Source: Burkholderiaceae bacterium 26
Lineage (GTDB): Bacteria > Pseudomonadota > Gammaproteobacteria > Burkholderiales > Burkholderiaceae
Reading direction: 5' to 3'
Assembly (NCBI GenBank): GCA_000955795.1
Contig: JYOB01000003.1
Coordinates: 1 to 64,000 of the forward strand
Length of the DNA stretch: 64,000 nt
This document shows, piece after piece, positions 1 to 12,833 of this stretch. Each line of letters begins with the position of its first letter. The first letter of the stretch is position 1. The translations under genes and the position numbers were made by a program. The notes beneath the pieces are model-generated. The model did not search any database. It was given only the letters and a program-made list of their open reading frames with translations, and was not told the origin of the DNA.

Positions 1-58
1 CCCGGCGGTGGGTAAGAACCAGCTGGGTGCGTACACCGGTATCGTTCACTCGTTCTAA
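1..58 (+). CDS. C-terminal end of a probable outer-membrane porin (partial)
   Basis: Only the last 18 codons before a TAA stop are in the window; they end in GAYTGIVHSF. A C-terminal Phe after an alternating polar/hydrophobic strand is the usual last beta-strand signature of Gram-negative porins, and betaproteobacterial porins commonly end in a G-I/M/L-R-H-x-F pattern that this resembles. A porin next to a sugar import and catabolism operon would make sense as the outer-membrane entry route. The fragment is too short to exclude another protein with a similar tail. Confidence 0.45.
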   Translation, partial: PAVGKNQLGAYTGIVHSF

Positions 59-224
59 AAAACCGCTCATGATCCTGTTGCGCGCCCCGAACTCGACTGT
101 GCGACGTTGCCGCTTCCCAACGATGTCTTCATGGGTGGCGGCGCTTTCCAAGTCAACCTCGGGCCGCTCGCCGCGGATCATGAAAGGGTTTTAACCCCGG
201 GCCCGTCCCACGTCACACCACGCA

Positions 225-1247
225 ATGCCACGCATGAACATCCTCACCATCGATACCGGTACCACCAACACACGCGTCACGGTCTGGCGCGATGACGTTG
301 CGCTCTGCCAGGCTGCGCGCCAGGTTGGCGTGCGCGACACCGCCATCACCGGCAACCGGACGACGCTGCAGCGCGGCGTGCAGGACACCATTGAAGCTGC
401 GCTGCAGAAGGCTGGTTTCGGTATGAGCCAGGTCGACTTGGTACTGGCGTCCGGCATGATCACCTCGAACGTCGGCCTGCACGAGGTACCGCACCTGGTG
501 GCGCCGGCCGGCCTGCGCGACCTGGCGGCGGGGATGGTGCAGGCGACCATCCCCGAAGTGTGCGCCCAGCCAATCTGGTTTGTGCCGGGCGTACGCAATC
601 CGGTGGACAACCTGGGCCTGCACAACATCGAGTCGATGGACATGATGCGCGGCGAAGAAGTCGAGACCATGGGTTTGGTCTCTCGCCTCGGCATCACAGA
701 GCCGGCGGTGATCGTGCTGCCGGGTTCGCACTCGAAGTTTGTGCATCTGGACGCGGACCAGCGCATTACCGGCTGTGTAACGACGCTGGCCGGCGAGCTG
801 CTGCATGTGATCACGCACAACACCATCTTGGCCGACGCGCTCGACTCCGACTTTGCTACCGAGGTCGATCCGGAAATGCTGCTGTCCGGCGCGCGCAGCG
901 CCAGCAGCATCGGATTGGGGCGCGCCTGCTTCATGGTGCGCACGCTGGGTCAGTTCACGATCTACGAGCGCAATGCGCGGGCCAACTTCCTGCTGGGCGC
1001 GGTGCTGGGCGCGGATCTGCTCACGCTCAAGAACAGCAGCGCGATTCGCATGAACCCGGGCACGCAGTTCGTCATCACGGGCAAGCCGCTGCTGCGCGAA
1101 GCGCTGGCCGTGCTGGTGTCGGACGACGATTTCTTCTCAGGCAAGGTCACCGTTACGAGCAGTGAACAGCAGGAACACTTGGCCGGCAGCGGCGCGATCG
1201 CCATCGCACGCGAGCGCGGTCTGGTCAAAACCTTGAAGGTGGCGTAA
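225..1247 (+). CDS. dgoK: 2-dehydro-3-deoxygalactonokinase
   Basis: This kinase phosphorylates 2-keto-3-deoxygalactonate to its 6-phosphate, the fourth step of oxidative D-galactose breakdown. The N-terminus (ILTIDTGTTNTRVTVW) is the phosphate-1 loop of the DgoK family. The length of about 340 residues fits. Start is uncertain: ATG at 225 or ATG at 234; neither has a clear Shine-Dalgarno. It is the first gene of a same-strand run ending with dgoA and dgoD, which supply the enzymes on either side of it, so the substrate call is well supported by context. Confidence 0.88.
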   Translation: MPRMNILTIDTGTTNTRVTVWRDDVALCQAARQVGVRDTAITGNRTTLQRGVQDTIEAALQKAGFGMSQVDLVLASGMITSNVGLHEVPHLVAPAGLRDLAAGMVQATIPEVCAQPIWFVPGVRNPVDNLGLHNIESMDMMRGEEVETMGLVSRLGITEPAVIVLPGSHSKFVHLDADQRITGCVTTLAGELLHVITHNTILADALDSDFATEVDPEMLLSGARSASSIGLGRACFMVRTLGQFTIYERNARANFLLGAVLGADLLTLKNSSAIRMNPGTQFVITGKPLLREALAVLVSDDDFFSGKVTVTSSEQQEHLAGSGAIAIARERGLVKTLKVA

Positions 1248-1323
1248 GCCCGGCGCCCACGCCATCCCATCTTTCATCCAACGCAGAACAGATGCCGCAA
1301 AGACGGCATCGCAAGGAGACAAC

Positions 1324-2328
1324 ATGCAACAACAACGACGCGGGACATTCAAGGCCATTGCGGCCGCCACGCTGTTCGCCATGGCCGGCGGCCTTTCGGT
1401 GTTTGCCCATGCAGCCGATGACGTGAAGATCGGCTTCCTGGTCAAGCAGCCCGAAGAGCCGTGGTTCCAGGACGAATGGAAGTTCGCAGACCAGGCTGCC
1501 AAGGAAAAGGGCTTCAAGCTGGTGAAGATCGGCGTGCCCAGCGGCGGCGAAGTGCTGACTGCCATCGACAACCTGGGCGCGCAGCATGCGCAGGGCTTCG
1601 TGATCTGCGTGCCTGACGTGAAGCTCGGACCGGCGGTCGTGGCCAAAGCCAAGCAGAACAACCTCAAGCTGATGACGGTGGATGACCGCTTGGTCGATGG
1701 CAGCGGCAAGCCGATCGCGTCGGTGCCGCACATGGGCATCTCGGCCACGAAGATCGGCGCACAAGTGGGCGACGCCATCGCGCAGGAGATGAAAAAGCGC
1801 GGCTGGAATCTGTCGGAAGTTGGCGCCATCCGCATTGCGTATGACCAATTGCCGACGGCCAAGGAGCGCACCGACGGTGCAGTCGCCGCGCTCACCAAGG
1901 CGGGCTTCCCGGCTGCCAACGTGCTGACCAGCCCACAGGCCAAGACGGATACCGAAGCCGCGTTCAACGCCGCCAACATCACCTTGACCAAGAACCCCAA
2001 GTTCAAGCACTGGATTGCCTTCGGCCTGAATGACGAAGCCGTGCTGGGGGCCGTGCGTGCAGCGGAAGGCCACGGCCTGAAGCCGGCAGACATCATCGGT
2101 GTGGGCATCGGCGGCAGCCAGTCGGCGCTCAACGAGTTCGCCAAGCCCGAGAAGACCGGTTTCTTCGGCACCGTGTTGATCAGCCCGAAGCGCCATGGCT
2201 ATGAAACCTCGCTCAACATGTACGAGTGGATCAAGAACAACAAGGCGCCGGACCCGCTCATCCTGACCAGCGGCCGCCTGATGACCCGCGACAACGAGAA
2301 GCAAGTCCGCCAGGAAATGGGTTTGTGA
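1324..2328 (+). CDS. araF: AraF-type sugar ABC transporter, periplasmic binding protein
   Basis: Periplasmic sugar-binding protein of a CUT2 ABC importer. A signal peptide covers about residues 1-30 (basic start, hydrophobic core, cleavage near AHA-ADD). The mature N-terminus GFLVKQPEEPWFQDEW is very close to E. coli arabinose-binding protein AraF, and FVICVPD and MTVDDR further along also match it. A strong AAGGAG lies just before the ATG. It sits between dgoK and the other two transporter subunits in a galactose-catabolic operon, so the sugar may be D-galactose as well as, or instead of, L-arabinose. That substrate is an inference. Confidence 0.88.
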   Translation: MQQQRRGTFKAIAAATLFAMAGGLSVFAHAADDVKIGFLVKQPEEPWFQDEWKFADQAAKEKGFKLVKIGVPSGGEVLTAIDNLGAQHAQGFVICVPDVKLGPAVVAKAKQNNLKLMTVDDRLVDGSGKPIASVPHMGISATKIGAQVGDAIAQEMKKRGWNLSEVGAIRIAYDQLPTAKERTDGAVAALTKAGFPAANVLTSPQAKTDTEAAFNAANITLTKNPKFKHWIAFGLNDEAVLGAVRAAEGHGLKPADIIGVGIGGSQSALNEFAKPEKTGFFGTVLISPKRHGYETSLNMYEWIKNNKAPDPLILTSGRLMTRDNEKQVRQEMGL

Positions 2329-2361
2329 TCTTGCGGATAACGTTGTTGAAGGAGACTTGCC

Positions 2362-3897
2362 ATGTCGGCGTTTCTTGAGTTTCGTGGCATCAGCAAGGTG
2401 TTTCCGGGTGTGCGGGCGCTGTCCGATGTGTCGTTCGGCATCGAATGCGGCCGCGTGCACGGCTTGCTGGGCGAGAACGGCGCGGGCAAGTCGACGCTGT
2501 TGAAGATCCTGGGCGGCGACTATCAGCCCGATGGTGGGCAGATCGTCGTCGAGGGAAAGCCGACGACGTTCCCGACCACGCGGGCGGCACTGGATGCCGG
2601 CATTGCCGTCATCCACCAGGAGCTGCAGACGGTGCCCGAACTGACGGTGATGGACAACCTGCTGCTCGGCCACCTGCCGGCCAGCGGCGGGTTCATTCGC
2701 CAGCGCGAGGCGATGGCCTGGACGCGTGAACAGCTCGGCCGCATCGGCGTCGATCTGGACCCGCGCGCCAAGCTGAAACACCTGTCGATCGGGCAGCGCC
2801 AGATGGTCGAGATCTGCAAGGCGATCCTGCGCGATGCGCGTGTGATTGCGCTGGACGAGCCGACGAGTTCGCTGTCGATCCGCGAGACCGACATCCTGTT
2901 CCGCCTCGTGAAAGACCTGCGCGCGCAGGGCCGTGCGCTGATCTACATCTCGCACCGGCTCGACGAGATTTTCGAGCTGTGCGACGGCTGCACGATCTTC
3001 CGCGATGGCCGCAAGGTGGCGGATTTCCCGTCGATGGCCACCGTCACGCGCGACGAGCTGGTCGCGCAGATGGTCGGTCGCCAGATCGACGACATCTTCG
3101 ATTACCGCGCGCGGACGCTGGGCGACGTGCGCTTGCAGGTGGATGGCCTGACGGGCCCGAAGCTGGCTGAGCCGGCAAGCCTGTCCGTGCGCCGTGGCGA
3201 GATCGTCGGCCTGTTCGGGCTGGTGGGCGCGGGGCGGTCGGAACTGGCACGGTTGATCTACGGAGCCGATCGCAAGACGGCCGGGAGCCTCACACTCGAC
3301 GGCGCGCCGATCCGCATCCGCGATGTGGCCGATGCCATCCGCCAGGGCATCGTGCTGTGCCCGGAAGACCGCAAGGAAGAGGGCATCATCGGCTGCCGCT
3401 CGGTGTCGGAAAACATCAACATCAGTTGCCGGCGCAACCAGCGCCGCTTCGGCCTGTTCGTCAATGACAAGCAGGAGACGAAGACGGCTGACCACTACAT
3501 CATGCGCTTGCGCATCAAGACGCCAAACCGCGAGCAGCCGATCCGCCTGCTGTCGGGCGGCAACCAGCAGAAGGTCATCCTGGCGCGCTGGCTGGCCGAA
3601 GACGACATGCGTGTGCTGATCATCGACGAGCCCACGCGTGGCATCGACGTCGGTGCCAAGAACGAGATCTACCAGGTGCTGTACGAGCTGGCCGAACGTG
3701 GCGTGGCCGTGCTGATGATTTCCAGCGAATTGCCGGAAATCCTCGGCGTCGCCGATCGCGTGCTCGTAATGAGCGAAGGTCGCATCGCCGGCGAACTGCC
3801 GCGCGAGCAGGCCAATGAGCAGGCCGTGCTCAAGCTCGCCCTGCGCCCTGAATCTGCGCCGCTGCCGTCTGCGCCCATGCCGCCGTTGGCCGCCTGA
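2362..3897 (+). CDS. araG: AraG-type sugar ABC transporter, ATP-binding protein
   Basis: Cytoplasmic ATPase of the importer, with two fused ABC domains (511 residues, normal for the CUT2 family). The first domain has a good Walker A at residues 37-44 (GENGAGKS), signature LSIGQRQ and Walker [12 protein letters not shown]. The second has the degenerate Walker A (GAGRSE) typical of the family, with signature LSGGNQQKV and Walker [17 protein letters not shown]. It starts 33 bases after araF behind AAGGAG and is followed at once by the permease gene. Confidence 0.9.
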   Translation: MSAFLEFRGISKVFPGVRALSDVSFGIECGRVHGLLGENGAGKSTLLKILGGDYQPDGGQIVVEGKPTTFPTTRAALDAGIAVIHQELQTVPELTVMDNLLLGHLPASGGFIRQREAMAWTREQLGRIGVDLDPRAKLKHLSIGQRQMVEICKAILRDARVIALDEPTSSLSIRETDILFRLVKDLRAQGRALIYISHRLDEIFELCDGCTIFRDGRKVADFPSMATVTRDELVAQMVGRQIDDIFDYRARTLGDVRLQVDGLTGPKLAEPASLSVRRGEIVGLFGLVGAGRSELARLIYGADRKTAGSLTLDGAPIRIRDVADAIRQGIVLCPEDRKEEGIIGCRSVSENINISCRRNQRRFGLFVNDKQETKTADHYIMRLRIKTPNREQPIRLLSGGNQQKVILARWLAEDDMRVLIIDEPTRGIDVGAKNEIYQVLYELAERGVAVLMISSELPEILGVADRVLVMSEGRIAGELPREQANEQAVLKLALRPESAPLPSAPMPPLAA

Positions 3898-3914
3898 GAA
3901 CCCCGGAGTCCAAG

Positions 3915-4922
3915 ATGTCCCAGTCTCAACCCCTGCAACATTCCGATGCGCTCGCCGCATCGGCACGCTCTGCCATGAACAAGACGCGCCTACTTCGCCT
4001 GCTGGACGATTTCAGCCTGCCGCTGATCTTCGCCATTCTGTTTGCCGCGCTGTCGTTTTCGGTCGAGTACTTCTTCTCGTGGCAAAACATGGTGGGCCTT
4101 GCGCTCTCCGTCTCGCAGATCGGCATGGTCGCCTGCACGATGATGTTCTGTCTGGCGTCGCGTGATTTCGACCTGTCGATCGGCTCCACGGTGGCGTTTG
4201 CCGGCGTGCTGTGCGCGATGATCATCAACGCCACCGGCAGCATCGCGCTTGGCATCGGCGGCAGTCTGGTGGCAGGCGCGATCATCGGTGGCGTCAACGG
4301 TTTCGTGATCGCCAAGCTGAGGATCAACGCGCTGATCACCACGCTGGCCACGATGGAAATCGTGCGCGGCCTCGCCTTCATTGCCTCGCATGGGCAGGCG
4401 GTGGGCGTGTCCGACATGGACTTCTTCGACCTGGGCAACACCATCGTCTTTGGCGTGCCGACGCCGGTGTGGGTGGCGGGGCTGTGCTTCGTGGTGTTTG
4501 GCGTTTTGCTCAACAAGACGATCTACGGCCGCAATACGCTGGCGATTGGCGGCAACCCGGAAGCGGCGCGGCTGGCGGGCGTGAACGTCAACATGACGCG
4601 CATCGTCATCTTCCTGATCCAGGGCGTGGTTGCTGCGCTGGCGGGCGTGATTCTGGCGGCGCGCATCACCAGCGGCCAGCCGAATGCGGCGCAAGGCTTT
4701 GAGCTGAACGTGATCTCGGCCTGTGTGCTGGGCGGGGTGTCGCTGCTGGGCGGCCGCGCCACCATCAGCGGGGTGCTGGTCGGTGTGTTGATCATGGGCA
4801 CCGTGCAGAACGCGATGAACCTGCTGAATATCGACGCGTTCTACCAGTACCTCGTGCGCGGCGCGATTCTGCTGGCAGCGGTGCTGGTCGACCAGTTGAA
4901 GAACCGCGGCGGCCGTGAGTGA
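3915..4922 (+). CDS. araH: AraH-type sugar ABC transporter, permease
   Basis: Inner-membrane permease (335 residues) with a string of hydrophobic segments starting near residue 35. The motif SRDFDLSIGSTVAFAG and the stretch GRNTLAIGGNPEAARLAGV are classic for CUT2 permeases (AraH, RbsC, XylH). It follows araG by 17 bases, and its stop overlaps the region of the next start, so it belongs to the same transcript. Sugar specificity cannot be read from the sequence alone. Confidence 0.9.
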   Translation: MSQSQPLQHSDALAASARSAMNKTRLLRLLDDFSLPLIFAILFAALSFSVEYFFSWQNMVGLALSVSQIGMVACTMMFCLASRDFDLSIGSTVAFAGVLCAMIINATGSIALGIGGSLVAGAIIGGVNGFVIAKLRINALITTLATMEIVRGLAFIASHGQAVGVSDMDFFDLGNTIVFGVPTPVWVAGLCFVVFGVLLNKTIYGRNTLAIGGNPEAARLAGVNVNMTRIVIFLIQGVVAALAGVILAARITSGQPNAAQGFELNVISACVLGGVSLLGGRATISGVLVGVLIMGTVQNAMNLLNIDAFYQYLVRGAILLAAVLVDQLKNRGGRE

Positions 4923-4932
4923 GGCTGCGCAC

Positions 4933-5847
4933 ATGACAACCGCAACCACGCTCTCTGATCTGCGCTGCACGCTGGGCGAAGGCATCGTCTGGGACGACGC
5001 CCAGCGCCTGCTCTGGTGGACCGACATCCAGGAATCGCTGCTGTGGCAGCACGATCCGGCGACGGGGCAGGAGCGCCAATGGCCGTTGCCGCAACGCGTG
5101 GGCTCTTTTGTGCTGACGGACGAGCCCGGCGTGCTGATCCTGGGCCTTGCCAAGAACATCGCCCGCTTCGACACGCGCACCGGCACGCTTACGCTGCTGG
5201 CTGAGGTTGAGCCCGATAACCCGACCACGCGCGTCAACGATGGCCGCGCCGATCGCTCCGGCAATTACGTCTTCGGCACCATGCACGAAGGCGGCCCCGA
5301 ACCCACCGGCAGTTTTTATCGCTTCACGCCGATGGGCGCGCTGCAGCGTCTGGCTCTGCCCCACATCGCCATCGCCAACAGCATCGCCTTCAGCCCCGAC
5401 GGCGAGACCATGTATTGGTGCGACACGCACAGCCGCCGCATCCAAGCATGCGATTACGACGGGCAGACCGGCGCAGTCGCCAATATTCGCGTCTTCGCCG
5501 ATCTGCGCGACCAGGATGCCGAGGGTGCCCACAAAGGCTCGCCCGATGGCTCGACCGTCGACGCAGACGGCTGCCTGTGGAATGCAGAGTGGGGCGGCAA
5601 CCGGCTGACGCGGTACGCACCGGATGGGCGCGTGCTGGCGCGCATGTCCGTACCGGCATCGCAGCCCACGTGCCCGGCATTTGGCGGCGAGGCGCTCGAT
5701 ACGCTGTATCTGACGACGGCGCGCGACGGTTTGTCGGCGCACCGCCTGGCAGAAGACGTGAACGCCGGCGCGACGCTACAGCTTGCCGTACCCAACGTAC
5801 GAGGATTGCCGGAGGGCCGGTTCGGCCATGCCTACGTTGCGGCTTGA
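4933..5847 (+). CDS. SMP-30/gluconolactonase-family sugar lactonase
   Basis: Probable aldono-lactonase that opens D-galactonolactone (possibly also L-arabinonolactone) to the acid. It is a six-bladed propeller of the SMP-30/LRE family: LGEGIVWD near the N-terminus supplies the metal-binding Glu, TRVNDGRAD the Asn/Asp, and IANSIAFSPDG plus SPDGSTVDADG the later metal-binding loops. I chose the ATG at 4933 because GTGAGG lies eight bases before it; an in-frame GTG at 4915 overlaps araH. Its 3' end overlaps the next gene by 20 bases. The substrate is inferred from the operon. Confidence 0.8.
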   Translation: MTTATTLSDLRCTLGEGIVWDDAQRLLWWTDIQESLLWQHDPATGQERQWPLPQRVGSFVLTDEPGVLILGLAKNIARFDTRTGTLTLLAEVEPDNPTTRVNDGRADRSGNYVFGTMHEGGPEPTGSFYRFTPMGALQRLALPHIAIANSIAFSPDGETMYWCDTHSRRIQACDYDGQTGAVANIRVFADLRDQDAEGAHKGSPDGSTVDADGCLWNAEWGGNRLTRYAPDGRVLARMSVPASQPTCPAFGGEALDTLYLTTARDGLSAHRLAEDVNAGATLQLAVPNVRGLPEGRFGHAYVAA

Positions 5848-6712
5848 AAACGGTGTGCTACGCGCCGAGGTGCTGCCCGAGGCGGGCGGCGGGTTGCTGC
5901 GTTTTGATCTGCTGCGCGATGGCGATGTTGTGCCCATCTTCCGGCCGGGCGAGGCAGACGCTGCCCTGCGCGATCCGAGAACGCTGGCTTGCTATTCGCT
6001 GGTGCCGTGGTCCAACCGCATCGGCGGCGGGCGCTTCCCGTTCCAGGGGCAGACCATCGAAGTGCCGCGCACGCGTGACGACGAACCGTATCCCCTACAT
6101 GGTCACGGCTGGCTGATGCCGTGGCATGCCGTGTCGCAAACAGACACGTCCGTTGAACTCGCTGCGGTGGTCGAGCAGGGGCGCCCATTCCGCTATCAGG
6201 CGGTGCAGCGATACACGCTGATGGGCAACACGCTGACCATCGCGCTGACAGTACGCAACGAAGGTGCGCCGCTGCCATTCGGGCTGGGCGTGCATCCGTT
6301 CTTTCCGCGCACGCCCGATGTTCGGTTGCGTGCGGGCGCAACGGCCATGTGGCAATCCGCGCCGGACTATCTGCCGACGGACCTGCAGGCGCCATCTGCG
6401 GATGCAGACTTTCGCAAGCTCCGGAAGCTGGAGGAGAGCGCCGCCATCAATCACAGCTTTGAAGGCTGGGATGGCCGCGCCGAGATCGTCTGGCCCAGCC
6501 GCCGCATGTCTGTGCAAATTACCGCCGACACGTCGCGCTATGTGCTGTACACACCGGTCGCGTACGACTTCTTCTGCTTTGAGCCGGTTGACCACGCGAT
6601 CAATGCGCACAATCTGCCGGGCTTGCCGCAAGACCACGGCCTGACCATCCTCGGCACCGGGCAGAGTCTGCAGCGCAACTATCAATTCACCGTGAATGGT
6701 TTTGACGCATGA
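5828..6712 (+). CDS. Aldose 1-epimerase (mutarotase) family protein
   Basis: Likely interconverts alpha and beta anomers of the imported sugar so that the 1-dehydrogenase sees its preferred form. The galactose mutarotase-like fold is indicated by LVPWSNRIGGGRF (sugar-binding Asn-Arg), PLHGHGWLMPW (catalytic His) and FGLGVHPFFPR. The ATG at 5828 has GGAGGG about eight bases before it and lies inside the end of the lactonase gene; longer in-frame starts would overlap that gene further. At 294 residues it is of normal length. It ends in an ATGA overlap with the dehydrogenase gene. Confidence 0.78.
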   Translation: MPTLRLENGVLRAEVLPEAGGGLLRFDLLRDGDVVPIFRPGEADAALRDPRTLACYSLVPWSNRIGGGRFPFQGQTIEVPRTRDDEPYPLHGHGWLMPWHAVSQTDTSVELAAVVEQGRPFRYQAVQRYTLMGNTLTIALTVRNEGAPLPFGLGVHPFFPRTPDVRLRAGATAMWQSAPDYLPTDLQAPSADADFRKLRKLEESAAINHSFEGWDGRAEIVWPSRRMSVQITADTSRYVLYTPVAYDFFCFEPVDHAINAHNLPGLPQDHGLTILGTGQSLQRNYQFTVNGFDA

Positions 6713-7518
6713 CCGCTTCTCCGATGTCTTTTCCGCCGCGTCTCGCAGGCAAGGTCGCCCTGGTGACGGGCGCCACGCAAGGCATTGGCGGTGCGATTGC
6801 CAAGCTCTTCGCGCAGCACGGCGCCCGCGTGATCGTCAACACGCTGGTGCGTGACGCGCGCGCCGAGGCCTTCGCCGCCGAAATTGGCAACAGCGTCGGC
6901 AACGACGACAACATCCTCCTCGTACAAGCCGACGTGCGCGACCGCGCGCAGATCGACGCGATGGTCGCCGCAGGTGTCGAGCGCTTTGGCGGGATTGACG
7001 TGCTGGTCAACAACGCCGGCATCAACGTGTTTTCCGATCCGCTCGAGTTAAGCGAGGACGACTGGGCGCGTTGCCTTTCCGTCGATCTCGAAGGCGCGTG
7101 GCATTGCGCGCGCACCGTGCTGCCGCACATGCTGGCGCGCGGGGCGGGCAGCATCGTCAACATCGCGTCGGTGCATGGACACAAGATCATTCCGGGCGCG
7201 TTTCCGTATCCGGTGGCCAAGCATGGGCTGATCGGGCTCACGCGTGCGCTGGGCATTGAATATGCGGCGCGTGGTATCCGCGTGAATTCGATTTCGCCAG
7301 GGCTGATCCTCACGCCGATTGCCGAGGCCGGCTTTGCCGCCGCACCTGACCCCGAAGCCGAACGCCGCCGCCAGGCCGAGCTGCTGCCGTGCAAGCGCAT
7401 CGGCGAGCCCGAAGAGGTGGCCTACACCGCGCTGTTCCTCGCTTCCGACGAGGCGCGTTTCATCAACGCGACCGACATCCTGATCGATGGCGGGCGCTCG
7501 CAGCTCTATCACGAATGA
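6709..7518 (+). CDS. SDR-family sugar 1-dehydrogenase (probable D-galactose/L-arabinose 1-dehydrogenase)
   Basis: NAD(P)-dependent short-chain dehydrogenase that would oxidise the sugar to its 1,4- or 1,5-lactone, the first step of the pathway. The Rossmann motif TGATQGIGGAIA, NNAG at about 103-106, Ser of NIASVHG and the YPVAK active-site Tyr/Lys are all present, with the C-terminal GRS segment usual in classical SDRs of about 270 residues. It overlaps its neighbours by four bases on both sides (ATGA). No dedicated Gfo/Idh-type galactose dehydrogenase is present, so this SDR is the only candidate for the step. Confidence 0.78.
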   Translation: MTASPMSFPPRLAGKVALVTGATQGIGGAIAKLFAQHGARVIVNTLVRDARAEAFAAEIGNSVGNDDNILLVQADVRDRAQIDAMVAAGVERFGGIDVLVNNAGINVFSDPLELSEDDWARCLSVDLEGAWHCARTVLPHMLARGAGSIVNIASVHGHKIIPGAFPYPVAKHGLIGLTRALGIEYAARGIRVNSISPGLILTPIAEAGFAAAPDPEAERRRQAELLPCKRIGEPEEVAYTALFLASDEARFINATDILIDGGRSQLYHE

Positions 7519-8141
7519 CCTGGACAACCCACCTTCCGCTGATTGCCATCCTGCGCGGCATCCGCCCCGACGAGGTGCTCGCGCACACGCAGGCGCTCGT
7601 CGATGCCGGCTTCGATGCCATCGAAATCCCGCTGAACTCGCCCGACTGGGCGCAGAGCGTGCAGCTTGCCGCACGTGCTTTTGGCGACCGCGCGCTGATC
7701 GGTGCGGGCACCGTGCTGCGCCCCGAAGACGTTGACCTGATGGTCGCGGCCGGCGGCAAGCTGGTCGTCACGCCCAACACGCATGCGCCGGTGATCCGCG
7801 CCGCCGCGCACGCCGGCCTCGTCACCTGCATTGGCTGCATGACCGCCACTGAAGCCTTTGCCGCGCTCGATGCGGGCGCGCAGGCACTGAAGATTTTCCC
7901 GGCCGGCGCGCTCGGCCCTGGCTACGTGCGTGCGCTCAAGGCCGTGCTGCCACCGGAGGTGCCGGTGTTTGCCGTTGGCAGCATCACGCCGGAGAACCTC
8001 GCCGATTACCTTGCCGCCGGCTGCATCGGCGCTGGTCTCGGCAGCGACCTTTATCGCCCAGGCCAGCCCGTCGAGCGCACGGCCGAACGCGCGCGCGCCT
8101 TCGTTACCGCCTACCGCACCGCCCAATCCGTCCGCACCTGA
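7515..8141 (+). CDS. dgoA: 2-dehydro-3-deoxy-6-phosphogalactonate aldolase
   Basis: Class I aldolase that splits KDPGal into pyruvate and glyceraldehyde 3-phosphate. The family signatures IAILRGI (residues 9-15), AIEIPLNSP, IGAGTV and the Schiff-base Lys region LKIFPAGALGPGYV are all visible. The ATG at 7515 overlaps the stop of the dehydrogenase gene (ATGA) and gives 208 residues, the usual length for DgoA/Eda proteins; longer in-frame reading upstream lies inside the SDR gene and is rejected. Confidence 0.9.
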   Translation: MTWTTHLPLIAILRGIRPDEVLAHTQALVDAGFDAIEIPLNSPDWAQSVQLAARAFGDRALIGAGTVLRPEDVDLMVAAGGKLVVTPNTHAPVIRAAAHAGLVTCIGCMTATEAFAALDAGAQALKIFPAGALGPGYVRALKAVLPPEVPVFAVGSITPENLADYLAAGCIGAGLGSDLYRPGQPVERTAERARAFVTAYRTAQSVRT

Positions 8142-8156
8142 ACGCACCATCGATCC

Positions 8157-9305
<1,149 letters not shown>

Positions 9306-9378
9306 GCCGGGCGGGGGAGGGGACGTCGTAGCACGTTTTACTGACCGCGATCACCCCAGCCGGGTCATCCCCGTCTGG

Positions 9379-9384
9379 TAAAAT
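9379..9384 (+). promoter_or_regulatory. Candidate -10 element of the tkt promoter
   Basis: TAAAAT inside GGTAAAATCGCGG, 37 bases before the tkt start. The -35 region is poor. The same GGTAAAATCG context occurs before purB and, in variants, before leuS and oxyR. Confidence 0.4.
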
Positions 9385-9420
9385 CGCGGTTTTCCCGCCT
9401 ATCTCCTGCCGCAGGTTCGC

Positions 9421-12521
<3,101 letters not shown>

Positions 12522-12542
12522 TCCCGATCAACGGGACAGACG

Positions 12543-12566
12543 AACGCGCCTTCGGGCGCGTTTTTC
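12543..12566 (+). terminator. Rho-independent terminator after gap
   Basis: AACGCGCC-TTCG-GGCGCGTT stem with a stable UUCG tetraloop, running into a T tract. Confidence 0.85.
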
Positions 12567-12833
12567 ATAGGTGAGCAAAGCGGAGCAGCCGTCACAGCCA
12601 CGCGTCACTCGGCACACGCTCGATCCCGGTTTGTTAAGAACTGAAAAGAAACGTTTGCGGATGGGCAAGTTTCGAATTCGCGCCACAGGAATTCGCTTTG
12701 AAAATCGGGTTGCAGTCCGTACACTGAACAATTACTACATTGTGATGTGGCGGGCTTTTGTGCCGCATCCGACCCATTGCCTCGGCAATGGTTGCCTTTC
12801 CAGTTTTCCAACGTGTTCGAGCCAAGGCGTCCC
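12567..12833 (+). promoter_or_regulatory. AT-richer leader of phcA with a candidate promoter
   Basis: The stretch between the gap terminator and phcA is visibly richer in A and T than its surroundings. A candidate sigma70 promoter is TTGAAA at 12698-12703, a 16-base spacer and TACACT at 12720-12725, which would leave an untranslated leader of about 100 bases. No coding sequence is convincing here; reading frames that run into phcA lack a ribosome binding site. The likely role is control of phcA expression, but no regulator site was recognised. Confidence 0.4.

Noticed and set aside
1225-3966. A 913-codon minus-strand open frame opposite araF and araG
   Set aside because: Same kind of shadow: composition is dominated by Arg, His, Ala and Gln, and the plus strand encodes clear transporter proteins.
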